This document shows, in pieces, positions 1 through 12,500 of a stretch of 64,000 bases of DNA (the first letter of the stretch is position 1; every line of letters starts with the position of its first letter). The notes under the pieces were generated by a model. It ran no database searches, was not told the DNA's origin, and worked only from the letters and a program-made list of their open reading frames with translations. Position numbers and translations under genes: made by a program. Source of the DNA: Cyprinodon diabolis (Eukaryota > Chordata > Actinopteri > Cyprinodontiformes > Cyprinodontidae); contig CM060070.1 in the NCBI GenBank assembly GCA_030533445.1, forward strand, positions 35,952,501 to 36,016,500, in the 5' to 3' direction.

Positions 1-517
1 TAATTGGCCAGCAAACTCTCCTGACCTTAACCCCATAGAAAATATATGGGGTATTGTGAAGAAGAAGATGCAATACACCAGACCCAACAATTCAGAAGAG
101 CTAAAAGCCACTATTAGAGCAACCTGGGCTATCATAACACCTGAGCAGTGCCACAGACTGATCGACTCCATGCCACGCCGCATTGCTGCAGTAATACAGG
201 CCAAAGGAGGCCCAACTAAATACTGAGTGCTGTACATGCTCATACTTTTCATGTTCATACTTTTCAGTTGGCCAACATTTCTATAAATCCTTTGTTTTTA
301 TTGGTCTTCAGTAATATTCTAATTTTCTGATATGATGAATTTGAGATTTTCATTTGTTGTCATTTGTAATCATCAAAATTAAACAAAATAAACATCTGAA
401 ATATATGAGTTTGTATGTAATGTATGAATATAATATACAAGTTTCACTTTTTAAATGGAATTACTGAAATCAATCTACTTTTTCATGATATTCTAATTTT
501 ATGACCAGCACCTGTAG
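1..517 (+). mobile_element. Tc1-like DNA transposon, 3' part with terminal repeat
   Basis: This is the right-hand part of a Tc1-like element: transposase C-terminus (2-226), then an AT-rich non-coding stretch, then a terminal segment ending ATGACCAGCACCTGTAG near 517. Read on the minus strand, the end starts CTACAGGTGCTGGTCATAAA, which fits a terminal inverted repeat of this class. The last TA dinucleotide (515-516) would be the TA target duplication. The left terminal repeat is outside the window. Confidence 0.75.
2..226 (+). pseudogene. Tc1/mariner transposase, C-terminal fragment
   Basis: Reading from base 2 gives 74 codons without interruption to a TGA at 224-226. The peptide begins with NWPANSPDLNPIEN, the segment carrying the third acidic residue of the DDE catalytic triad in Tc1-like transposases, and continues through a typical C-terminal region ending GGPTKY. 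The N-terminal DNA-binding domain and the first two catalytic Asp residues would lie left of the window, so whether the whole element is intact cannot be judged. The family assignment rests on the PDLNPIEN motif. The reading frame is clean here, suggesting a fairly recent insertion. Confidence 0.85.
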
Positions 518-1400
518 TTTTCAGTAGATGTGGATGGAGCAAATGATCTGCATTGGACGGCACACGTGACGTTTTTAATGATCTCTTCTTCTAAACAGAA
601 TTTAACACTGACATAAAATGAAGTATTTATGCATTCATGTTATACATTGAATTTAAGAAAAAAAAAATAGAAATTGCTAAAAATTGCATCTCAGAGGAGT
701 TACACTTGTATGATTGTATTCCTCTATATCCATCAGTAGTTAAAGACGGGTCAGCAAATGCAAATTCTGACTGTAAAACAATGAGAGTGAAATGATCACT
801 GTATGATCTGAGGCCTCATTTGGAGCTTTTAAACAGGATTTTGAAAAACTTTGATATTTTGCTGCTGTAATATAGATTATTACGAATAAAAAGCTAGCAG
901 ATGTGCATAAACAAAAAAATAATAGAAATACAATTATAGAGCATTCAGGAAGAAAGAAAGCCCACAATGTTTTTGAATAAATACATTACTGTATTGAGTT
1001 AAGTTCTTTTCGGTTTATTTCACGCTTGCAGTTTGAAGAACACCTGCTTGCTTCTGATGATTCCCTTTAGCTAACCAATGAGTGTTTGCGTTATATGACT
1101 CATCCATTACACTAGTTTTGACTAGATGTGGATGGAGCCAATGATCTGCATTGGATGGTGCGCATGAGGTGAAATAAATATTTATAAACGTTAAATCGAA
1201 GCCAAGAATAACGAGTAATATTTGTTTTAAAAATTTAAGGAATAGAAAGTACATATACTTGTGTGAAAATGTAATTAGTAGAAGTCAGAAGTAGGAGGAA
1301 AAATAAGTAATTGAGTAAAGTACGGTTACCTAAAACTGTACTTAAGTACAGTAACAAAGTATTTGTACTTCGTTACTTGACACCTGTGGAGGCGGTTCCA
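518..1400. repeat. Old interspersed repeat debris upstream of mob3a
   Basis: No gene is visible here. Two diverged copies of a segment reading roughly GTAGATGTGGATGGAGC, followed by AATGATCTGCATTGGA, lie near 526-580 and 1121-1160. Bases about 600-680 resemble 22012-22090 inside the hAT-like element at 21945 (shared wording around TTATGCATTCA and TTATACATTGAA). Bases about 1300-1385 resemble the end of the element at 26864 (TACTTCGTTACTTGA in reverse sense). These are degraded transposon pieces. Confidence 0.45.
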
Positions 1401-2214
1401 TCAACTGACCATCAGCATCTGGAAAGAGGGAGGAAAACAAAACCCCATCTCTGCAACCCAACTTCAACTGTGGCTGGAAGGGAGAAAATAGTAACAAGTC
1501 TCTCCAGTTTCACAGCCATTGAGATGTTTTGTGTTGTATTCTATTATCTGATGCAAGATATGAAAAAAAAATACATGCGTGAGAAGTCTTTTGATAGTTG
1601 TATACAGGAGATCAACTTAGGCTGAAACATGTTAAGCTGTGGTTTACACTGAGCTCAATGAGATTAGGCTGATAGGCCCCCTTTTCATGCTCTGTGTGAC
1701 ACATTGTGTCAGAGGAAGTGCTGTGTCTGGTCAGGCACCATTGAACTATCATGGAAGTTAGTGTATGGCTTTTCAAAGTAAAGTTTTCTGTTTAGATGCT
1801 TGCGATCAGTACCAGAAAGTCTAAAATAAAATATGAAGGAGGTTCTCACACAGTTATTCTACAAAAATAAAGGTGATTGAAGTGTAGTTACGAAAATATG
1901 GAAGTTAAAAGAGAGAAACTATTTTTTTTTTATTTGCCAAGAGGTTTTATTTGGTTGAAGTAAATAAAAAAGATTGATTTTAAAAGTTACTAAATGAAAT
2001 GTAGGACACTACATTGACCTATTAAATCTATAAACACCTGCTGGTGAGCTGAAATGAAAACACTTAATATTTATCTCTGATTTTTTTTACTGGAGATTTC
2101 CCTGAGAAGTATGTCAAATCTGGTTCAGAGTGGGCTAATATTAATTGATAATCACGTCATCATTGATTTTTAACAATACAAAAAAATCTATTAAGACAAA
2201 TAAGGGACACATTT

Positions 2215-2415
2215 GTGGAGTGTTGGTCTAGTGGTTAGAGCAGTGCGCTTGTGCTCTGAGAAGGTTGTAAGTACCCGGTTCGTTCCCTATATCCTCCTCT
2301 CTGGGTACCTGAGCAAGACCGTTAACTCCACACTGCTCCCCGGGCGCCACACAATGGCAGCCCACTGATCCACAAGGGGATGGGTTAAATGCAGAGAGGG
2401 AATATGGGAAGTGGC
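2215..2415 (+). mobile_element. tRNA-derived SINE, copy 1
   Basis: The head reads GGTCTAGTGGTTAGAGC (A-box-like) followed by CCGGTTCGTTCCC (B-box-like), the layout of a Pol III promoter derived from tRNA. The body shares ACACAATGGCAGCCCACTG and AAGGGGATGGGTTAAATGCA with the copies at 2656, 21739 and 31799. The tail is truncated or diverged compared with copy 2. Boundaries are approximate. Confidence 0.75.
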
Positions 2416-2655
2416 GGTCTTCTGTCAGGTCAGCATAGTCGATACACATGCGCAAGATGTCGGATTTGAGTTTATCCTTTTAGTTTTATATGAAAAATTG
2501 ACTTGAAACTACCTTGATGGGCGTGTATCCCTTTAGTCATGTACAAAAAAATCATTTTAAGGTCAGATTGCCATACGCTTCAAAAAACACCAAAAAGTAA
2601 TTAAAAAATTTGTTTTACATGACAAAAGGGATACATGCACACTGAGGTAGTTTAA

Positions 2656-2862
2656 AGCGGCCTAGTGGTTAGGGCATTATGCTTGAAATCCTGAGGTCCT
2701 GAGTTCGAGCCCCACTGCCACTCTAGGTTCCTGAGCAAAGACACACCGGGCGCTGCACAATGGCAGCCCATTGCTCCTCAAGGGGATGGGTTAAATTTCA
2801 GAGAGTTAATTTCATCGCACTGTACTTGTGACAGTGTCACTACAATGAAAGCTGAAAAAAAT
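2656..2862 (+). mobile_element. tRNA-derived SINE, copy 2
   Basis: This copy has a complete-looking structure: GCGGCCTAGTGGTTAGGGC head, GAGTTCGAGCCCC B-box, central GCACAATGGCAGCCCATTG and AAGGGGATGGGTTAAA, and a tail with CTGTACTTGTGACAGTGT. It is the same family as 2215, 21739 and 31799. It is followed directly by an A-rich stretch and a (TA)n tract. Confidence 0.8.
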
Positions 2863-2876
2863 AGATAAATTAATAA

Positions 2877-2898
2877 ATATATATATATATATATATAT
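2877..2898. repeat. (TA)n microsatellite
   Basis: Uninterrupted TA dinucleotides just after the A-rich end of the SINE at 2656. It may be a SINE-tail microsatellite. Confidence 0.9.
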
Positions 2899-3358
2899 GC
2901 AGTGGTGCCAGTGGTAATTGAAGCACTGGGGGCTGTGACCCCCAAACTGGGAGAGTGGCTACAGCAGATTCCAGGTAAAACATCAGAGGTCTCTGTCCAG
3001 AAGAGCGCAGTCCTAGGAACAGCTGCGCAGAACCCTCAAACTCCCAGGCCCCTGGTAGAGGACCCAAGCTTGAGGATGACACATACCACCTCACGAGGGG
3101 TGAGAAAACAGTTTTTTTTTTTCTTATATATATATAAATATATATAAATAAATAAATAATTGGGGCGTTTTGTATCGATTCAGCAGCCGATGATCCGATG
3201 CATGACTCGTCCGCAAGAGTATTATTCATGTTTTTTTTCTTCCTTCAGTCTATTTTTATGCATTTGCTCCTGGACGTAATTCTGACTCCCGTCCTGCGGT
3301 TGTGCTGCTTGGTTGATACTGAATCGAATCACCATGATGGGTGTGATTTACACCCCTA

Positions 3359-3378
3359 ATATATATATATATATATAA
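3359..3378. repeat. (TA)n microsatellite
   Basis: Short TA run immediately upstream of the putative mob3a promoter. Confidence 0.85.
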
Positions 3379-3399
3379 TATTTTTATTTATTTTTATTT

Positions 3400-3664
3400 T
3401 TTTTCCCCAACTATTTTGAAAGTCGAAACCGGAAGTCGGCGGAGTCACCGCTAACTTTGTGCTGCTATACTTTTCGTATCGCAGGGAGGAGTCGTTTAGT
3501 TACTTGATTATAGTAACATGTTTATTGATTTCTCACAACCTTAAAGCATGTCTAGCCTCCTGTCCGAATAATGTAGGTCGTATATATCGCTGACGTAAAC
3601 CTATCGACGATCTTATCGCAGCATTTTTCGGCTGAAGACCGAAGGAAACAGGAAGGCGGAACAA
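3400..3664 (+). promoter_or_regulatory. mob3a: Putative mob3a promoter and non-coding first exon
   Basis: The AT-rich sequence changes here to a CpG-containing stretch. It carries ACCGGAAGT (3428-3436), a consensus ETS/GABP-type site common at transcription starts of broadly expressed genes. About 230 bases on, GTAAGT at 3665-3670 would be a good splice donor, and an acceptor (TTTATGCAG, ending 6415) lies in front of the first coding exon. Seen: the motifs and splice signals. Inferred: that this is the first exon of mob3a. RNA data would be needed to fix the start site. Confidence 0.4.
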
Positions 3665-4406
3665 GTAAGTTCGGGAAAGTGGCTTTCAACTGGTGCGGTT
3701 TCGTCACCGTTTGATCAGACCGTCTCAGATACCGGACGCTTTTCATGATAAATGTAATGTGGATCTTGTGCTGGTATGTTTGGTTTCTTTTGTCTAATTC
3801 AGAGGCGGCTTTTCAGGTGTTTTTGAGCAACAAGTCGGAGCGCGTTTTGTAGCGTCACGGACAAACTTCACCAACAGTCGTCATGTGCCCCGCTGGCTTA
3901 ATCTCCGGGTTTCATCCTGGAAAATGAGCCAAAACGACACAAATCCGCCTTGATACGGAGGTTTATTGGGGCGCATACTTCAGACTGAGCCTAAATAACC
4001 GCACTAATGAGCGTTTGCAAAGCTAACAGGCTTCGTCCTGATGGTTAGTGAGCATGGTGTTGCCTTCAGGGCGCTGGGAAAGGAAATGACTAACGGAAAC
4101 CCCATGTTTCACCTCAAATGTGGAAGAACGCCTGCTTTACCTGCATCAATCATTCTATTCTAATTCTATTTAAAAGTATAGTTAAATTAAAGCTGCTGCT
4201 CATATTAACAATCTAACCTTTATTGTTTTTTTTATGTGTTCTACCTATATCCACAGGATGTACAAAGATCTGTCAAAGAAATACACTTTTAATTTTTATT
4301 TTTCTGTTTCCTCCTTATGTAATCCAATTACAACAAACTACATGATTAATACATTTGTCTTTATATAAAAGTTTGAAAAAAAGTAATTTTTTGCCTTCCC
4401 TTACAT

Positions 4407-4408
<2 letters not shown>

Positions 4409-4476
<68 letters not shown>
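4409..4476. repeat. (TA)n microsatellite, about 34 units
   Basis: A long pure TA run, followed by a short CA run. It lies in the presumed first intron of mob3a. Confidence 0.95.
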
Positions 4477-4484
<8 letters not shown>

Positions 4485-5754
4485 GTTGGTTATTATTCAA
4501 GTATTGAAGTCTCATAAACAGCAGCAATTCTGATTTTGATCATTTTTTTGTGTATGTACTTAAATATATATATATATATACACACATATATATATATATA
4601 TATATATTTTATCAGTACCATTCAAAACTTCTCTCCTCAGCTGAAAAAATGGAGCCAACTGTTATTTTGTGCATTTTATTTGTTATTTTTGTCCAACATC
4701 TCGGGTCACTGGGCTTTTTTACTTGCATTTGGTTCAAACTGACTTTAAAGGTAAAAGAAAACTTGTTTTGAACCTAAAATATATATATAAAAAAAAAGTT
4801 TAAACGTTTTGTAAAAATACACACAATTAAAATAGAACTTTGTCCTAATCTGTTATTAAGGATTAACTTGGCTCTTTCAGTAGTTAATCTGGATAATTTA
4901 TTTGAAGCAGGTAAAGGTCCGTTACCTGAAATCCCCAAAACGGTGCTTAGTTTAAAGAAAATATTTTGAAATATTGCAACTATCAAAAAAATATCCTTCA
5001 ACAAATCGTCTCCCTGCTTAATGATCAGAATATTTTTCATTTCATAATAATGTAGTCATGCTTTTCTGTAGTTGAATGATCACATCTGTTAATGCTTTAA
5101 TGATTGGGGAGTTTTTAACCTTAAAAACTGTATTAGTTTTTGTGCTTTAGAATCAAAAACGAACTTTCATCCATCATTTTTTTTAACAAAGATTGTTGTT
5201 CATTTCCTTATTAAATGAAAACATTTTCCTATTTTGATAGAATCTGCACCTTGTGTCGTCTAATTAAAGCAATTCTGCGTAAATGTTGAAAAATTGCAAA
5301 ACAAAGTGCAAATACAATTAAACAAAATACAAACCACCAGTGCTAATCAAAACAGACAAATATAACAATCTGCAACATACTTTAAATAATTTGCAATAAA
5401 TAGTCTACAAAAGTGAATAATTTGGGCAACTTAATTGAAATCCATTTCACAAGCATTAGTTATTAAATCGGTGGGGTATATCGATGCTCCATGTAAGCTG
5501 CTCTTCTCCAAAGCTCCTTTAACTTGAAAGAGTCGGGTTTTGTCATTAAATGGGTCATGTGGCCCAGAGTGTGGCTTTACAACAGTCTGAGCTCCCCATA
5601 AACACTAGAGTTAACTAAGCTAACACTGATCAGACATATTTCTGGTTCCCATGGTGTAGTATTTCATCTAGAGCATTACATGTGGCCTTTAATTCATAAC
5701 TAACTGCATGACGTCCCAATCCACTGGACAAAACTGGTCTGCTAGGTGGTTCCT

Positions 5755-6145
5755 AACACAGAGGAAGACTTAAAAACAATCCACTGGACTTTGTTTTTGA
5801 GTTTGAAGACGTTTCGCTTCCCATCCAGGAAGCTTTTTCAATTCAAACTATCAGGAATAATGTTCAGTTCGAGGTTTTATACCCATCAAAGCCTTTTTGT
5901 TTTGAAAACAGGGAAATTGAAATGGAAGAATGGGACCGCCGCTTTGGAATGGGAGTCATTTAGCTTATTTTGTTATTGCAAGCGAACATTGCTAGCTATT
6001 CCTGACATTGAATTGAAAAAGCTTCCTGGATGGGAAGCGAAACGTCTTCAAACTTGGAAACAACGTCCAGTGGATTGTTTTTAAATCTTGTTGAAAGGAC
6101 TATGACCTGGATGACCGAGAATCTTCTCCAACACAGAGGAAGACT
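5755..6145. mobile_element. Foldback repeat element flanked by 16-bp direct repeats
   Basis: Bases 5770-6084 form an inverted repeat. The left arm runs TTAAAAACAATCCACTGG through GAAGACGTTTCGCTTCCCAT to GGAAGCTTTTTCAATTC. The right arm is its near-perfect reverse complement, with arms of about 70 bp. The whole is flanked by identical 16-mers AACACAGAGGAAGACT at 5755-5770 and 6130-6145, which read as a target-site duplication. About 45 bases of non-inverted sequence (containing GACCTGGATGACCGAGAATC) sit between the right arm and the right duplicate. I recognise the GAAGACGTTTCGCTTC motif as widespread in fish genomes but cannot name the family. Confidence 0.65.
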
Positions 6146-6516
6146 GTTTTACTGTGTGACAGAGCTGTGCTAAAAGTTGCTTTCAGGAAGGTTAAACCTG
6201 GAAGTTACAGACCCAGTGCCCCTAGTGGCTAAAAGTAAAAGTGTCAAGGAAGTATGTTCAATATTTGTGTTAAAATCTGAAAAATCAAATATTAGCCGAC
6301 AAAAAAACCTTGAGAACCTAGCATCTGCTAAATTAATTGAACATTTAACAGGAATCATTGCCTCTAAATATTGTTATATGAATCAGATTCTTATTTTTAT
6401 TTTCACTTTATGCAGGATAAGCAGCCGATACCAAAAGAAGCTCTTAAGGAAGAAGTCTGCACAGGTTGTTTACGCGCCCTTTAGACTGCCTCCATCCCAA
6501 CAGTGAATAATCTACC

Positions 6517-9500
6517 ATGTCCATGGCCCTGAAGCAAGTCTTCAACAAAGACAGGACGTTCCGACCCAAACGGAAGTTCGAGCCCGGCACACAGCGCTTC
6601 GAGCTGCACAAGAAGGCGCAGGCGTCTCTAAACGCCGGCCTGGACCTGAAGCAGGCCGTGCAGCTGCCTCACGGCGAGGACCTCAACGATTGGGTCGCCG
6701 TCCACGTGGTGGACTTCTTCAACCGCATCAACCTCATCTATGGCACCATCAGTGACTCGTGCACCGATCAGACCTGTCCCGTCATGTCCGGCGGGCCCAA
6801 GTACGAATACCGCTGGCAAGATGAGCACAAGTACAAGAGGCCGACCGCCCTGTCGGCGCCAAAGTACATGAGCCTGCTCATGGACTGGATTGAGGTACAA
6901 ATCAACAACGAGAATATCTTCCCCACCAACGTCGGTAAGTGATTCATTCTGCCACCATTGGATTTGTTTAAGCCTCATTGTAGCAGAATATCTTTTATTG
7001 TTCAGCAAAGTGTGTTTATGGCATCCAGGCTGCTCTTTTTAAGGCTTTTAGATCTCAACAGACAAACTCTAATGGTTGTCTGAAACACAGTAATAACAAA
7101 GGATTACGGTAATCTCAACTCAACAAAATATTACAATAGCACCAAGTTAAAAAAAAAGGTTATTTATTATTCTGGCTGTAATTTGATGCTTTATGTGTTT
7201 CTGGGCTTTTACCCTACTGAGAACAGAAGAAAAATTATGTTTATAAAGGTGGTTTTACAGGCGTTTAGGATGAGCCAAAATACTTATATATATATATATA
7301 TATATGCACATCTTTTCTTTTCTAATCCTAACCAGCTGTGTTTTTTAAGGAGTAATATTGAGCATTTAATGCCTGAATTCGGCACCTTTTAAAACCTCTA
7401 CTGTTTACTTTCAGCTGCGTCTCATAATGCAAGACGCTTGTGTTGCTGCGGTTCACACTGGAACCTTACAGACCGTCGCTCAATTTGAAGTTCTTCCGCA
7501 TTTAAGACCACTTCCTCCTTTGCAAGCTCACCAGATAGAATGTATGCCAGTTTAGTTTGACATTAAAGCAGAAGCTTTAAGCACCATGCTGGTTTTAAAC
7601 TTTCAAATGTTTCATTTGCAGTCTGCACAGACTGCTACATTCTCTTTTAGTTTAAAGAAAAAAGTAAAACATGATGTTAAATAGAGATGTTTGTTACAGT
7701 AAACATCATTGATTTCCTCTGTTATTCATGACAGCGGTTGGTAGATGATTTATTTATCCTGGGGGTTATATTGTTTTTGCCACAAGTTAATAAACGGTTA
7801 ATAACAAAATTATAACTCAGAAAGTTTAGAATAGCTAATGCTTTGGAAATGTGCATGAGAATAGTTCAGCAGATAGCAGAGTTTACACAATACACCGGTT
7901 TCTTTTTTATTAAAAAAAATAAAAGTGAAAAAACTTGTTCTGTATTTGATAAGCCTGAGTTTACAGTTTAATGACCTGGAACGGTTTCTTCAGGGAGAAT
8001 AGAATAAAATGTGAAACGCTCTGCAAGGCCGCATACATTAGATTGTCTTCTGTGTTTCACGTGGCAAACATTAGGGATGCAGTCAATCTGTGACTGTGGC
8101 ATTCTTGGATGGATATTATCTCTGCATGCATGCATATGCCCTCTGCTCCAGCTCAACAGCTGACTTAACAACAAAAACATTGAGGCAATGGATTAAAAAA
8201 TGGGTCACCCCATGCCCAGTGCTCTATGAATAGAATCACGCTCTGATGTGCTCATACGCTCAAACTGCTTCCTCAGATACTGTTAATTTTGTCAAAGCAA
8301 ATAATTTACAAGCCAGGCTGGTTGCTAAAAACAAAGCAAATATTAATATATATTTATCGTTTGCCACATCTTTGAGTCAGCTGGTGTTTAATCAAAGGAA
8401 GCTGAGAGGATGTATGCAGACAAACTAATTGATTGACCGCAGTGCTGTCCATCTGCTCCCTCCTCTAGGTACTCCCTTCCCTAAGACCTTCATGCAAGTG
8501 GCTAAGAAGATTTTATCACGTCTGTTCCGGGTGTTTGTCCACGTCTACATCCACCACTTTGACCGTGTCTCCCAGATGGGGGCCGAGGCTCACGTCAACA
8601 CCTGCTACAAGCATTTCTATTACTTCGTCACTGAGTTCAACCTAACGGACCACAAAGAACTGGAACCCTTGGTGAGTCCAATGCCTCTGAACATGAAGCA
8701 AGGGTAATTAAACACTAGATGGAGCTTAAGTGAGGACAGATTATACAGCAAACCTGCTTTGGCAGGGTACAATAAATAAGATCCATGTTTAAATCAGCAC
8801 AGATGATCAAATTAGATTAAAACAGGTCTAGGATTAATCAGATGGTTGCAAAAATTAATAATGGAGATATACTGGATTATACACTTTTTACATTACTATA
8901 ACATTTAGTAACTTTCTATAAAGCTTCACAAATTATTGTTTCACTTTTTTAAGAAAGCTACATCTTTTAATTGGCTGTATGTAAGGGTTAGGGGTGGAAG
9001 TTATGGATTAATTCATTTAGGGCTGAAACAGTTAATCGTTATTAATCGATTATTGAAATAATCGTCAACTTATTTAGTGTAGAGACTCTAAAACATGCTT
9101 TTAGCTGACAGATCTACCAAATTAGAGCAGTGATTATATCAAGATCATAAATAAAAGAATACAAAATGTTTTAATTCATCAATGTGTTCTAACCAGAACT
9201 TTTTCGGGTGAAAAGTTTGAGTTTCACCTGGTTTAATTTCGTCAAAATCTTCTTTAATGAATCTTCGGCGATATGATTATTCATCGATTAATCGAAAAAC
9301 ATTCAACAGATTAATCGATTTGCAAAAAAAATCGTTAGTTGCAGCCCTAAATTAATTAGTCTAAAGTTTATCTGGCTGATCGACATTTTCGATAAAAACT
9401 TGCCTTTTATTTTGTAAAAAGAGGATCTTTTTTCGTTAACACGAAGGCCTTGTTTTTTTTTTACCCCAAACAATATGCTAAATTTTTCGAGGAAAATAGT

Positions 9501-12500
9501 TAATCCTTATATTTGAACAACTTGTTCTGCCAGCGGGATTAAATGCCAACAGGAAAAAACTAAACAAAAAATTTCTTACACATTATGAAAGTACATATTT
9601 ATGAGATGTGACGAAGCAAGAACCTGTTTGGTTACTGAATAGAAATAAATATATATAAAATATGTGAAACATTTCTAATTTCTAATGAACAGAAAAATAA
9701 TGCTATCACTTAAAACAGGGTATGTCGCTCCAACATGCTGTCAGACTATTGGCCACTTCCTTTCTATGAAGTGGACCCTAACTGTGATATAGTTTCCTGT
9801 TTTTAGCCTAAGCTTGCGCTCGGTGATCAGAGAGACTTTGTTCTTTCAGCAGCGCTGTTAAACAGGTGGTTTGGTTGCTCTGAAAGGTTAAAGCTTGGCT
9901 CCAGGAAATGCATGAACTCCAAGAGCCCCCCTCTCTACCGTGCTAATACTAGCATGTCTTTTTCTAACATGTTACAAATATTTTGCCTAATGCCCTCCAT
10001 TACATTATGAAACAATAAACCATTAATCAAGAACAATCATAAGTCTATTTAAATCCCTTATTTGGTTATTTAAAGATTCAAGTAACACCTTTAGATACAT
10101 GTGTGTCTCTAGAAAGTAGAGTATAATTAGAAAAATTATCTATTCTAGTAGTTCAGTTCAATTAAAGGTCATTGCTGAAGTAATGGCTGTTCAGACGACT
10201 GGATTTCTTCTTTTATACAGTTGCTAGGATTTATTTATATGACTTCTCTTAAGAGTACTATGTATTGATACTTTTGTTTTTGGGTTTTCACCCTTTGGTT
10301 TCACTCAGTCACCATTGACTGCTTTGTTTATGTAAACACGATTTAAGAAATTAAATTGAGAGTACAAGTAACTAACTTTTATATTTAAATAAAACATTAA
10401 AGGCACTGTTTAAATAAATCTTTATATTGTTGCACAATATAACACTTAAACATAATATTTGAAATAAACAAATATGTTGTTTGTGGTAAACAGTATTGCT
10501 AGATAAACAAACTGCACTGTCCAAAAAGAATGTTTTTGCACGTTTTTGTGGCAGCCCCATATTTAAAATACTAAAATTCACTTTGGCTCACGTAAAAGTC
10601 TAACAGAGTTGTTTGATGACATCATCACAAAATTAGGATATTCTGTCACCCAGGTTGTCAGAGAGGAAAATGAACACTTGTAAGGTGGAAAGTGATTAAC
10701 AAACCCACTCTAAATAGGTCTAAAACTAAAAATGAACTTTATTACGTCATTATGAGTGTACGTTAATATTCTACTTGAATCCAAAATGCATGAATTCATT
10801 TATTTATGTCATCAAATCAACTAAAAGACAGCAGATGCATCCATGGTAGAAGAGGGGAATAATTGATAGAGGTAGTTTGCGAATTAATGGGATCTGGTTA
10901 TTATTAACTTATGAAGTGCAGCATTTTTATAGGAATAAAATCCTCCACTATGTTAAGGATTATTTTTACGTTATATTGCTTCCAGCTCTGTAAATTAGGG
11001 TTTAACCAGTGGAAGATTTACTCATTTTTAGTTGGAAACTGAAGAGTCTGTCTCCTCCCTGCTCTGACTGTGGGCAGGATTTGCTGCACGATGAGGCTGC
11101 TGAGACTCAGTCTGCGGTTTAGAGGTGGGAACGGCTCAAAGACAGGAAACTAAGATTGATCGATGCTTTTACTTGTTGCAAAAGTCCTAAACAGCACAGG
11201 AAAAAGTCACTTGATGCTTTTTTTTTTTTTAAACAAAACCAAAAAAAACAAGTTGCCAGAAGGGTCTGAAAGGTTAGTACATAATTGGAAACAGTGTTGG
11301 ATGAGAGTCATTCAGGGAGCATGTGAGAGCTGAATGTTATCAGCCCCATCACTGTGCGTCCTCAACAATGTTGTTTGAGATAAAGTCTCACGGAAATGAT
11401 GAATGTGACCTTAATAATATGGTTAAAAGGACCGATAAGGCTGTCAATGAGGATTTGTTCATTTTTCTTTAAGGTACATACCGTATTTTCCAGACTATAG
11501 AGCAAACTTAACCATAAACCGCCACCAAAAAGTTTTTTTTTTAAACTGGAAATGTAGATATATAAGCTGCACTAGGCTATAAGCTGCTGATATCCACTGA
11601 AATGTCCCCCACAAAACTCTACATACGCCCCTAAGGTAAGGAAGAAGAATGCTAACACCTGTTAGCTTGTTAGATCGCGGCAGTCAGAGCTTCTAATGAA
11701 ATATGAGGTTTCACTGGCTCATTATTTCAGCTCAGCGAGAGTTGAGACCAGTCTCTTCATTGGTTTCACAGCTTTAATGCAACAAATAAATGTGTGAATT
11801 TGGGACATGCGTCGGGGAAAAGTAGCTTAATTTCGGAATATAATGTAGTAAAGTTAAACACCTATACCTAAAAGACCACAATCCAGTTAATTATGATAAA
11901 ATAAGGCTTTATACTCAAAGCTCCAGTCCTTATAGTGTGTTGATTTTATTTTTTTAAGCCTAAATTCACCCCTTAACAAATGTGGCGCCATCTACTGGCC
12001 GTACCACTGAACTACCAGAATGGTCGCCATTGACGCAGTTACTAAATAAATCCCGACTGTGCTGGAATGCCTCAAGGTAAAGCAACAGCTCGGGGGATAG
12101 GCCTTCTGCTGACAAGTTTAAAGGAGATGCTCATTTGATTTCTTCCAGGACTTGGCTCCCCCCCCCAACGACCAAAACTACCATAATCTTGTTGAATGAC
12201 CAAAGTTGATGGAGGCCCAATCAAGTTCTCTCTGCTTAAGACATTAAATCTTTACATTTCCTGATAATTAAAATTTGATTGTCAGCTGTAAACTATTATC
12301 ATAATTACAACTTCTTTTGTTTGCAATATGATTCTAATGTTACAGTTTTTAGTAAGGACCAATACCAATACTGACCCGATACGATAACGTTAATCATACA
12401 TTATTTTATTATTACTTTTGCAGTGTTATGTTAAAATAGTTTAAGTGATGTTATTCAGAAAACAATACTCATTAATAATAATTCTTATGATAACCTCTGA

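Noticed and set aside
2215..2290. True tRNA gene
   Set aside because: A-box and B-box words are present, but the sequence cannot fold into a complete cloverleaf, and it continues into the SINE body shared with three other copies.
2870..3229. 119-codon minus-strand frame
   Set aside because: Both ends are Tyr-Ile runs from TA microsatellites. No domain.
6628..7008. 126-codon minus-strand open frame over mob3a exon 1
   Set aside because: Shadow of the conserved MOB coding exon on the other strand.
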